Shown: positions 11,526 through 20,712 of the stretch, piece by piece | Numbering within the stretch: position 1 is the stretch's first letter | Layout of the letters: each line of letters begins with the position of its first letter | NCBI RefSeq assembly: GCF_026745355.1 | Contig: NC_079207.1 | Coordinates: 40,023,396-40,087,395 of the forward strand | DNA from: Beta vulgaris subsp. vulgaris | Lineage: Eukaryota; Streptophyta; Magnoliopsida; Caryophyllales; Amaranthaceae | Reading direction: 5' to 3' | DNA: 64,000 nucleotides | Translations under genes and position numbers: made by a program | Notes under the pieces: generated by a model | Told to the model about the DNA's origin: nothing | What the model saw: only the letters and a program-made list of their open reading frames with translations | The model's database searches: none

Positions 11526-12259
11526 GATCAAAATAGGCCCTGAGAAGATAATGAGCAAAAAAAAAAAAAGAGAATTGAGAAGTTCATCTTGACAGACATA
11601 ATAAATTTTAAAGTGTAGGAAATAGGAAGAAAGAAAACTGATATATGGGGGTTTGGTTTATGAGTTAGAATGTCTCACTTGGATAAAATTTTAGTAATTT
11701 ATGAGTTAGAATGTCTCACTTGGATAAAATGATTTTTGTTGAACTTAATTTTACTCATTAAAACGGAGTTTTACTAATTGAAGCTGATTAAAACTTAGTG
11801 TTATCTGTCTTTAAACATAGGGACGAATGATAAAAATCCGCCACTTATTATAATAAAAATAAGGAGAAATCAACAACTTAAAGCGTTGTTAATTTCTTTA
11901 ACAACACCATTAGAAAATCTGAAGAAAAAAATCATAACTAATCTGATGAATAAAAAAAAACCAAAGAACAAAACAAAACAAAAACAAATTTGACATCTGA
12001 TTCAGTGCCGCACAAACCACCATTAACGAACTCAATCTTCTAGTGTCAGTAGATCCCATTACAGGGGGCATAAAACCCGAACTCCCACATATGATGAACT
12101 AAACTTAAATCCCACTATACGGAAACTTACTATTATTAACCATAAAACTGAAAGTAAAAAGAATGAAAAATAAATTAAAGAAGCGAGTTTGGGCTTACCA
12201 TGGAGTAAGTTTAGGGTTTTTTTAGGATTTTTTTATTTGTTTTGATTTTAGAGAGAGGG
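11526..12259. other. CACTA interior, no gene recognised
   Basis: A 30 bp direct repeat (ATGAGTTAGAATGTCTCACT...) occurs twice about 40 bp apart around 11659-11730. Otherwise it is AT-rich with no frame or domain. Confidence 0.4.
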
Positions 12260-12860
12260 GGTGTCGACTAGAGAGAGAGATGCTAATTTTATCTTTTGAT
12301 TTGAAAGTTTCTTATTTGATTTAATTTTTTTAAATTTGATCTGAATTTTTCTTGTTATATATGGTTTTAAAGTTATAATTTTTCTGATCCCTTATGATTT
12401 GATCCGAATTTTCTTATCTGAACTAAAGATTTTTGTCTGATTTCAATTTTTCTAATCTTAGCTAATTTGATCAGTTTTAATCTGATCATTTTTAAAATAA
12501 GCATTATAGTGCTTATATAAGTTGAAAAGAACGCACCCTTTAGGGTGCGTCCGTTCAACTCATTTAAGCACTCTAACACTTAGGGTGCGTTTGATTCAAC
12601 TTATTTAAACACTTGGTTGCTTATTTAAGAATTGATTAGATAAGATTAGATCAGATTAGATAAGATAAGAAAATTTATAACAATGAAAACAACTACAATG
12701 AGATAAATTCAGATCAGCACAAAAAAGATCATATAAGAATATTCTAAAAAAGATCATATAAGAATATTCTAAAAAAGATCAGATCAGATAAAAAAAATCT
12801 ATAGTAGATCAGGAAATTTCAAATTAGATCAGAATAGTTCAGAAAAAATGAACTCACCAT
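12260..12860. repeat. Decayed MITE-like repeats rich in GATCAGATTAGAT
   Basis: Two outward-facing halves with degenerate GATCAGATTAGATAAG motifs meet at a perfect palindrome ACGCACCC-TTTA-GGGTGCGT (12531-12550). A third TAGGGTGCGTTTGATTCAAC copy starts at about 12581. These look like abutting termini of two or three hAT-type MITEs with a TAGGGTGCGT end. A 29 bp direct duplication (AGATCATATAAGAATATTCT...) lies near 12735-12780. Confidence 0.5.
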
Positions 12861-12989
12861 TAGTTGTTCATACAATGAAATAACAAAAAAAATAAAAGTA
12901 CAAAAGCAGAGTCGTGTAAATGTGCATGCAACGATTTGAATCGAAAATTCCTGCGATCTTACAATTCTAATATATTGATCGATTCAAAT

Positions 12990-13322
12990 TAGAGGTGATC
13001 AAAGGGAGCCCGGCCCGACGGCCTGGCCCACCCGCAAAAAAGTGCGGGTTCGGGAACTATTTTTCGGCCAACTTTTCAGGCTAGGCCCTACCCGATTTTT
13101 TCGAAAAAAAAGTGGGTTTGGGAAATGCAAAAATGAAGTTTTTAGTTACAATTTTGGCCCGGTCCGATTTTTGGCCCGAAAAGCCTGCTATTTTGGCCCG
13201 AAATATGCGGGTTTGGGCATGAAGATTTCGGCCCGAACTTTGGACCGACCCGGCCCGTTTGCTTGGCCCAAAATGGGCCGTATTTTTTAGCCATGGCCCG
13301 ACCCAGCCCATGATCACCTCGA
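12990..13322. mobile_element. hAT-type MITE, 333 bp, GGCCCG-rich
   Basis: The ends are TAGAGGTGATCA and, inverted, TCGAGGTGATCA. The 8 bp duplication ATTCAAAT is at 12982-12989 and 13323-13330. The interior is full of GGCCCGA / TCGGGCC motifs, giving it much higher GC than its surroundings. It is non-coding. Confidence 0.85.
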
Positions 13323-13330
13323 ATTCAAAT

Positions 13331-14780
13331 CGTTATTAGAATCTTAAAAGTTTAAAATCGCAACTAAAATGGTGACAAATCGTTCAAATCGTTAAAATCA
13401 CGATTTTTTTGACGATTTTAACGATTTATAGAGAGGATGAAATTAAACAATTGGGCCAGCCCATTCTTATAATGCTTGATATTTTCTAAACCCTAAATCA
13501 TCAAACAACATCTTCTCTCACCTCACTCACCTTCTCATATTGTTAAACCACACTCATTCACTAATTCACATTGCAGCCTGCTACTTCATTAGTTCATTTC
13601 GGCAAATCGGCAAATCGACAGTCTACTTCAATTCTTTTTTTCGTATTTCTACTTCAATTCTAATCTTGTTCGATCTACTTCTTGCAAAGACAGGTTAGTA
13701 CTTAGTTGATTCGTTGAAAGTTGTTTTATCTTTATTTTCTCATTATTTTTTTCTTTCCATTGCACGAAAACAACTGCTGCATAGCGAAATCTGTATTCTC
13801 AATTAACTATTGCTGCTATTGTTTCCACTTTCCATTTGTAAGATTTTGTGCTAGTGTGCTAATTGAATTTATGTGAAATTGTGATGGGTAGTGTAGAATG
13901 ATCATTTTTCTTTATTTTTATATCGATTCTCACAAATTAAAACTTATATTGTTGCATCTGTTTCGTTTAGAGTAGTGAGCAGTTGAGGACCTTTGCTACA
14001 GAGTAGTCATTTAATTTAGTCGAAATTAACTTATTTTGGGTGAAAATTGCTGATTTTTTTGCTTTTAAAAAAAATTAAAACTTATATTGTTGCTTTAAAA
14101 AAAAATTTAAGTTCAATAAAGAAGTCAAAAACAGCAGCAGGTATTGTAATGTTGTGCGTGCTAGTGGGGTTTATAGGCTTAAGCATCACCTTGCAAGTGT
14201 AATATGCGTATATGTGTGTAGATATCTAGGGGAAAAATGGTTAAACAGTGCACACATCCTATCAAAGAACCTTATTTTTGCAAAATTTGCAAAATCTTAC
14301 TATTTAACGATTCGTATCTAATAGGCCCTTCCAATTTACATTAAAATTTCGATTTTAATAACTGTGTGCCACCACTTTTGTTTTTCACTTTGTTTTAACA
14401 TTTTTGTTTGGACCAGATGTGACAAGAAGGGATGAGCAGAAAAGGGCTTTACAGGGCTTCATAAGATTCTAATTAAATTAAATAAATATGATTTGAAATA
14501 GCATAATTATCTGAAATCCAACATAACCACGTTTGTGTATAAATTATATAATTGTATTGAACATAATAGTGGATCAGAATTATTGTTTCTACAAGCTAGC
14601 CTCCTAAGATTTTTAACAATATATGAAGAATAGGAGCATTTTTTGGTTCACGGAACAAGTAACTAAGATATGGTAATGCTTATTGTTTCATTGGATTTCT
14701 AAATTCATTTTTGAATATTAACTTAGCTATGTAGTTTTTATGATATCAGTTTGAACGCGATAAAGTAAGGCCATAAAGTG
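13331..14780. other. Gene-like leader region in the CACTA element
   Basis: 13490-13700 looks like a plant 5' leader (AACCCTAAATC followed by CT-rich sequence), and a GT donor could follow CTTGCAAAGACAG near 13685. Up to 14780 it is AT-rich and intron-like. This would be a candidate 5' part of a decayed CACTA gene reading rightwards; no start codon can be chosen. Confidence 0.3.
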
Positions 14781-14864
14781 AGGCTTGGATTGTTGGATTT
14801 GTATGAGGAGACGCGCACCAAGAGTGACAAAACACTTGTTAGTAAAATGACACATGAAACTATG
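14781..14864 (+). pseudogene. Possible En/Spm Transposase_24-like exon
   Basis: A 28-codon open stretch (LLDLYEETRTKSDKTLVSKM near its middle) ends at a clean donor ATG|GTAAGT at 14864/14865. The pattern of a [TS]-x-T-K-x-[DG]-x-x-[LV]-[VD] segment followed by a helix is reminiscent of the plant Ptta/En/Spm Transposase_24 family, which fits its position near the right end of a CACTA element. The frame has a stop 5 codons upstream, so this is either a true short exon or a relic. The similarity is from memory and weak. Confidence 0.3.
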
Positions 14865-15424
14865 GTAAGTAGTATTAGTTTAACTTGTTAAAGGTTTCAT
14901 GTTATCAAAATCATGTTGTGCATCCATTTTGTAACTAAATTTGCTAAAAAAAATTTTGGTTTTTTTGCAGATAATTTTGGTTGCTTACATGATATTGTTG
15001 ACAAGCCACACGTCCATTTCGTCAAGCTTGATGTGCAGTCGTAGGAAATTTGAAAGAAGTGATGCTGGCAGAATGAGTTGAATATATTATTACTCATGAC
15101 GCAGTGATTAGTCAGCTTTTGTTTAGACTTTTGTTGCTAGGATTAAACTACTGTTTTTGCTTATTTTGGCTTGTTTGTCGTTTTGGATGTACAGTTGGCT
15201 TGTTTTGCTTACTATTTTGGATTGTGTATAGATTTCATCATCGATTGAATAAATATCTTTCTTTGATTAATATATATTCCATTTCTTTGATATGTTATAA
15301 ATTTCTTCTTTTTAGACCAAACAAAAAATTATGAATAAATTAGGTTGCATATGCAAATGCCATTATGAGAGTTGTGTGCATCAATAAATCTATTTTGTAA
15401 ATTTTGTAGTTGCATCTAATTGTG
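14865..15424. other. CACTA interior, no gene recognised
   Basis: AT-rich. A hydrophobic 76-codon frame at 15104-15334 (Leu/Phe/Cys-rich) has no recognisable features and is probably chance. Confidence 0.35.
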
Positions 15425-16030
15425 ATTAGGAGCAACAAATAAAAATGTCCCCAAAGGTTTTTTTAGGCTACAAAATATAATTGCCTCTAAATATATTTAT
15501 TTAGAGGCAAAAGAAGTGGTTGCCTTCATTCATAATTTGTCGCAAGAATTATAATTGCCTCTAAACGTTAGTACTTTTAGAAACAATATTTGTGTGCCCC
15601 AAAAAGGTGGCAATAGAGTCAACTCACAATTAGAGGCAGACTTATGGTTGCCACTAAAAACATAATGGTCTTATCACCAATAAACATTGCGTGCTCCAAA
15701 AAGGTAGAATTATAGGCAACCTATATTTAGTGACTGCCTAGTGGTTGCCTCAAAATGCAAGTGACTATATAAACACAATGACTTATGTGCCTCAAAAAGG
15801 GGGCATTAGGGGCAACCAATTATTAGCGACATGCACATGGTTGCCTCTAAACATAAGTGTCTTTAGAGGCACCATAACTTGTGTGCCTCAAAAGGGTGGC
15901 ATTAGGGGCAACCTATAATTAGCGACGGACTAATTAGAGGCAGCAAGAAAATTGCTTCTAAACACCATTAGAGGCTACAAACATATGTTTAGCTGCAACT
16001 TATGATTGCCTCTATATGTAGCTTTTCTTG
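15425..16030. repeat. Right subterminal repeat array of the CACTA element
   Basis: Repeated TTGCCTCTAAA and its complement TTTAGAGGCA, with GTGCCTCAAAAAGGTGGCAT units about 60-80 bp apart. The core motif is shared with the left array (1660-2310), which supports the pairing of the two ends. Confidence 0.7.
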
Positions 16031-16180
16031 TAGTGAAATGAGGGCCCAACAAGACTCATTTGCAAGATGCAGAAGGCAGATGAAACATAGATGCAGGGAA
16101 ATATCATGAATCACAGAAGCTTTGCAACCATCAGGAAAGGCGGTTAAGATATGTCTGAAAGATATGTAGTCCGCGTGCAT
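15989..16180 (-). CDS. CAPH: CAP-H last exon with CACTA-derived C-terminus
   Basis: The acceptor GCATAAG|ATGCAC at 16181-16182 keeps phase 0 with the previous exon. The conserved DISLHLCFICLLHLANE core ends at about 16056. From 16035 leftwards the reading frame enters the CACTA terminus, codes about a dozen residues (LQEKLHIEAIISCS) and stops at TAA 15991-15989. If transcribed, the protein would end in transposon sequence. Confidence 0.7.
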   Translation of the reverse strand: MHADYISFRHILTAFPDGCKASVIHDISLHLCFICLLHLANESCWALISLQEKLHIEAIISCS

Positions 16181-16182
16181 CT

Positions 16183-17568
16183 TATGCCAAAAAAAAAGCA
16201 TATTATCAAGATTCCAGAGTGGAAGCAAGCCACTAAATCGAAATGCAATACTAAGAGAAATGATGCAACAGACTGAAACATTAAGAGAGAAGGTTGTACC
16301 AAAAAACACGTACGAGAGCAGGCATAATATGTATAGTATACCACATAAATGAATCATTTTGTATACTGAATTACCGATGATACAAATGAGAGCTGAAACA
16401 AATCGAAAAACAGGACGAAAGCTTAGGAGAATGATAAAGCCTTTCACTTGCAGTTGGAGCATGAGCAGAGTTAGTATCTTAGTCCTGATCATTGTACGAA
16501 TCATTCAACAGCACTTAAGAACATACGAAATCATTAGATTAACTTTACTAAAACCAATTCACATGAATATGTAGGAAGAGAAAAAGTATTTTAAAAACTT
16601 AAAGACCAATATCCTGCAAGGTCTCAGAGTCCAAAAGATACCACGCGTATAAGTGATATCCAATATACCAAATAAGCAAATCAAAACAGTTGCCTCTTCA
16701 TATTTCAATTTTTCATTATCCCTTACAGCATTGCAACTATTTGAGGTTATACCATTGGCGATGCAGTCCCATCTGTTTGTCACATTCGTAACATTCTTCT
16801 TTTCAAAAGTTCTTTTCAAAAGTATAACTATTATGACATATTACAATAAGTTTACCATATTTACAGCAAATGGTTCATATGGTCTTCACATCATTGTGCA
16901 GGACTCCTATACTTTGTTTGTTCAAAAAATGATAGATTCATATGCTGGTTCATTTGATATTCACATTTCATTACAGCGAATCCCAAGAACAGTTGCCTAT
17001 CACGGACAAATTCTGCATTGCCTCATAAGCATGTCAATAAGATGTCATGGCTCATTTACCACAAGTCCACAATCAATAAACTAGTTTGTATTTTCTTGTA
17101 TCACCCCCATCCACTTGTGACTTGTTGGTCTAAAGAGCATCAAATATTGTTTAATAAAGATTCTATCTTCAATAGAAAACATATTTCTGTTATGTTTCCA
17201 GGTTATGAACATGGAATAGAATTAGCAAAGAAATAATCCACATGACATGCTTCACCCAATGAGCATACACGAAAACCTAATAAAGAATGAGATGATGTCT
17301 CCAGTCATCTGGTTTGCATTCCAAAGCCTTGAGAATTGAGATATCAAAGGAGGATGAATGCGTGAATGACATATCAGGGATCACGGTCCTCAAAGAAGAG
17401 AAAAAAGATACTTTAACCCAAATTTCCACAAAATAGACTGTCTTTCATCTGTCCTTAGTAGCAGGCAGCATACTATGCGCTTAAAAGTGCTTTTAGCACA
17501 AGACCATCAAATTTCTAAGAGAGGGAACCAAACTCAAAAGGATATCCTAGTAAAAATGATGTACTCAC
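16183..17568 (-). other. CAP-H intron
   Basis: This is the stretch between the donor PEV|GTGAGT (17568) and the acceptor at 16181-16182. Several frames of 60-143 codons occur on both strands, but none shows a domain or a consistent splice pattern. Confidence 0.55.
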
Positions 17569-17679
17569 CACTTCAGGTGTCTGCATAGATCCTTGCATAA
17601 GTGCCAAAAGTGTTTCCTTCAGCACATGTATATCAACTTGTTTTGAAGTTTCGTCGTATCCAACTTCAATATTATCAAC
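17569..17679 (-). CDS. CAPH: CAP-H penultimate exon
   Basis: It is 111 bp, 37 complete codons (VDNIEVGYDETSKQVDIHVL at the start), with acceptor CTAG|GTTG and donor GTG|GTGAGT. The segment [EQ]V-x-Y-[DE]-x-[TR]-SKQVD-[IV]-x-x-LKETL is characteristic of CAP-H. Confidence 0.8.
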
Positions 17680-18244
17680 CTAGTTTAGTTGGATAGCAAT
17701 AAAATAAGCAATTTCAGAAAATTATAAAACCACAACTGTAACACCCCAGAATTTCAAAGCAGAAACGAAATAAATAATAATAGTATTAATAGGACGATGG
17801 CGAAAACATCGTCTTCTGGGAATGTCACTACTACAAGAAATGCGACTACATAACTAAGTGATAAACCAACATAAGTAAATAGTATAAATAAATTAAATTC
17901 ATTAGAGTAATAACAAAAAGAGAAAACTAACTCTTCAACTAACTAAAAGTCTAGGCCTAAAACACCTAGCTTTTTAATGCTCACAACTCAACTCGAGCGC
18001 AAAACCAAAGGAGAAACCCATCAACATAACCTGCAAAATATACAACAACTTCCACAATCAGTGGGGAGTAACTAGCAGTTCTCCCAGCTCAAATGGAAAC
18101 AGATAATGAACTTAAAAGAAATTAGAAGCAACATCAAAGAACACATAATGCCAAACACCAACTCGCTATAAGATACAAACGACAACCATGTAACAAATGC
18201 GGTCAACGTTGCAAACAAATGCAACAAATGCGGTCCACAAGCTC

Positions 18245-18792
18245 AAACATAACAGACCATACCGCCTGTGAGTAGACTCATTGGACCATGCCGCCCAAGG
18301 CCTACGTTGCATACTCGAGGAACCATACCGCCCTTTTCGAGTAGCCAGCATATTCGAGGAACCGTACTGCCCTTTTTGAATAGATAAATTCTATGGATCA
18401 TATCACCCGTAGTGAACCAATGGACCATACCACCAAAGGTTAAGTAACCAAATCCTAGGACCATACCGCCCTTAGGTTAACAAGCATAAATTTCTAGGAC
18501 CATACCGCCCTTAGAATAATCAAACGCAAACTCCTTGAACCATACCGTTCATAGGATTTCCTAATGAAGACCTCTCGAACCATACCGTTCTTAGGATCAT
18601 CACACAAATTCCTAGAACCATACCGTTCTTAGGATCACATATCTCTAGAACCATACCGTTCTTAGAATCAGCTAACACAAATTCCTAGAACCATACCGTT
18701 CTTAGAATCATCTAACACAAATTCCTAGAACCATACTGTTCATAGGGTCAATCAAACACAAATTCCTTGGACCATGTCGTCCATAGGATCAA
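18245..18792 (-). repeat. Array of short hairpins with CATACC loop, LTR 1
   Basis: About 16 units, spaced roughly 30-45 bp, each with arms around the constant centre CATACC (GGTATG on the element's sense strand). Arms differ between units but remain complementary, for example CTCGA/TCGAG, CCTA/TAGG, TTCTA/TAGAA, GAAC/GTTC and GGAC/GTCC. If the TATA-like site at 20257 is used, the array would lie in the 5' leader of the transcript. Confidence 0.75.
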
Positions 18793-18812
18793 TCAAACCC
18801 AACCAAATACGA

Positions 18813-18934
18813 TGTATACACGACAAGGTATACACAAGATCCATCTATTCCAACATTCAATTGTATACACGACAAGGTATACAAGCAAAATTCATCTAAT
18901 CCAACATTCAAATGTATACACAGCAAGGTATACA
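18813..18934 (-). repeat. Three TGTATAC hairpin repeats, LTR 1
   Basis: Three units of about 50 bp, each TGTATAC-ACGACAAG-GTATACA (loop ACAGCAAG in the third), separated by CATTCAA/CATCTA spacers. A second set is at 28979-29101. The copy in LTR 2 (23935-24052) is damaged. Confidence 0.75.
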
Positions 18935-20256
18935 AGCAAATCAAATCCAACTAACCAACAAGGTTCAATCGTGAGAATACACAACAAAGCATAAGTCATC
19001 AACGCACTCCAAACCAAATAACCATAGGCTTCCCAACAACATAGGGCACATACCCTTGATGTAACACTTAAGTCGACCAAACAATACTCAAACACCCTTA
19101 GTATACATATCTAAGACCACTCAAGCAAAGGTACACAAGTTGTAGACCAAAAGGAAACAAAAACGCAACAGCACGACTCAAGAGGCAGACCCCTCGACGC
19201 AAGGTGCGACGAGCATCGCGGGTCGCGACAGCCAGCCACCCACGCCTACTCCTTCGAGGCTAGCACCAGCCACCCACGCCTACTCCAACCTCAATGACAC
19301 ATCGACACACACGCCAAGCACTTCCACAAACATCCATACTTCACCAATAACAACAACGACAACTAAGATTCCAAGACGCAATCCAAGTAAATCAACCAAA
19401 ACTTATTCTAACACACTTAGCATGCATGCCTAACACAACACCAATCATTCTCACATGAGGCTAAATCTCATCAACAACGACAACTTCTCAAAATCCAAAG
19501 ATAACCCAAGTGAACCAATGAATCAATTTAACCACAACAACAACAAGGATACAACTAATCAATAAAACTTAACAAGATGATTATAGTAGCAATCCAAGGT
19601 ATGAAAACAACACCAACAACCATGAAACTACATGTAACTTCAATCATAAAATCCTCTAAGTTCCACCTAGCATGATACTACGTTCTCTAAGTTCCACCTA
19701 GCATGATACTACGTCCTCTAAAGCAATTCTAACAACCTAAGTTCACAATCTATTCTTTATCAAACTAGAATAACGCTAGTTACCTTTTTCTTGAATATTG
19801 AAAACTCTTATTTTGCACTGCTCTGCTCCGATCATGATTTCCGGTGATCAAAAGCTCGAATTCCAAATCTCTCCGGTCAATTTAAAGAACAAGATGTTAT
19901 CAATGTTCTGTCCAAATTTGAAGACGCTCCAACAGTTAGATCTCCGGCTATAGTTATTTTCGTGAAGGTGCGACAAGGAACAAAAACCGGATGACTCGTC
20001 TGATTGCAACGAACACTGCAGTCGCGTCTTCCCCTTTCTTCAAAAACAAATTATACCATGAGCAATATCATTCCGAGTAGATAGATTTTGACTACTCACA
20101 CGCTCAATTCGGATAAGAAACGAAGGAGATATGATACAAAGAAAATGGGTGTGCAGAAATGGACGAAAACCGAGAAGAGAGAAGAACTCTTTCTCTTCCT
20201 CTCTAATGGTAGGACGAGAATGGGGGTAACATGCTGCCGCCTCATCTGATTAATAA

Positions 20257-20267
20257 CCTTATAAAGC
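20257..20267 (-). promoter_or_regulatory. Candidate TATA box of the LARD-like LTR
   Basis: GCTTTATAAGG on the minus strand, conserved in the other two LTRs (near 25317 and 30397). It lies about 430 bp inside the LTR 5' end, in the expected U3 direction. No transcript evidence is available, so this is a guess from sequence. Confidence 0.3.
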
Positions 20268-20699
20268 AAAGTTTTAAAGGTGATTATGAAGGTGGATTAA
20301 TGGGGAATTAAATAGGGAGTTACAAGAGACTCAATGGTTAGCTTCATAAGCACGCACCAAAACTTTTCATCCTCCACACATAATTGCTAATTTTTGGCTA
20401 GCATGACACGCCACATGCAATGCAACATTTCATCACCCAATTAGTCGGTCCAACAACGTTAAAAAAAATGCTACGCGATAAAACCGGATTCTAAACACCC
20501 AAATAAATAACGAAACTAATATAACAACTTAAAATAAATATATATAAATATATCACAACATATAAATATATATACACATTTTCATAACATGTTCCAAAAT
20601 AATTCAAATAATAAATTAATTAGTTTATGAAAAGGAAAAATACCATTTTAAAATAAACAAACACCAAAAAATAAAAGGTCAAAATGACGGGGTGTTACA

Positions 20700-20712
20700 A
20701 TCACTCCCTCTT
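20700..20712 (-). promoter_or_regulatory. Polypurine tract of internal region 1
   Basis: AAGAGGGAGTGAT on the minus strand directly precedes the LTR start TGTAACACCCC. The second copy, at 25759-25772, reads AAGGGGGAGTGAT. Confidence 0.8.

Larger units (their letters stand above)
1653..16035. mobile_element. Large CACTA (En/Spm) element, nested with other transposons
   Basis: The left end reads CACTAAAAAACAATTTGG; the right end, read on the minus strand, is CACTACAAGAAAAGC. Both have TATAGAGGCA about 20 bases inside. The 3 bp flanks are identical (AAA at 1650-1652 and 16036-16038), as expected for CACTA. Both ends carry subterminal arrays of the motif TTGCCTCTAAA and its complement, the CACTA hallmark. 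Without the nested copia and three MITEs it would be about 7.7 kb. No intact TNP2-type transposase is visible. One exon-like piece at 14781-14864 resembles plant En/Spm Transposase_24 proteins, so this looks non-autonomous or decayed. AAA is a low-information duplication; the pairing of the two ends rests mainly on the shared subterminal repeats. Confidence 0.7.
17737..20699 (-). repeat. LTR 1 (3' LTR) of the tandem element
   Basis: 2963 bp. It contains the hairpin array (18245-18792), three TGTATAC hairpins (18813-18934) and a GC-rich block near 19185-19280. A duplicated CCTAGCATGATACTACGT unit lies near 19670-19715. A TATA-like CTTTATAAGG is at 20257-20267 (minus). Small frames in it are not conserved in the other LTRs. 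Confidence 0.9.

Noticed and set aside
16653..17084. 143-codon plus-strand frame in the CAP-H intron
   Set aside because: No recognisable motif, AT-driven composition, and it lies wholly inside an intron supported by phase-matched exons.
18245..18792. CRISPR-like array of regularly spaced short repeats
   Set aside because: The genome is a plant nuclear one, there are no cas genes, the repeats are degenerate palindromes with similar spacers, and they lie inside an LTR.
18767..18994. 75-codon frame with repeated YTSKIHLIQ-like peptides, also near 28978
   Set aside because: It is coded by the TGTATAC hairpin repeats; in LTR 2 the frame is broken.
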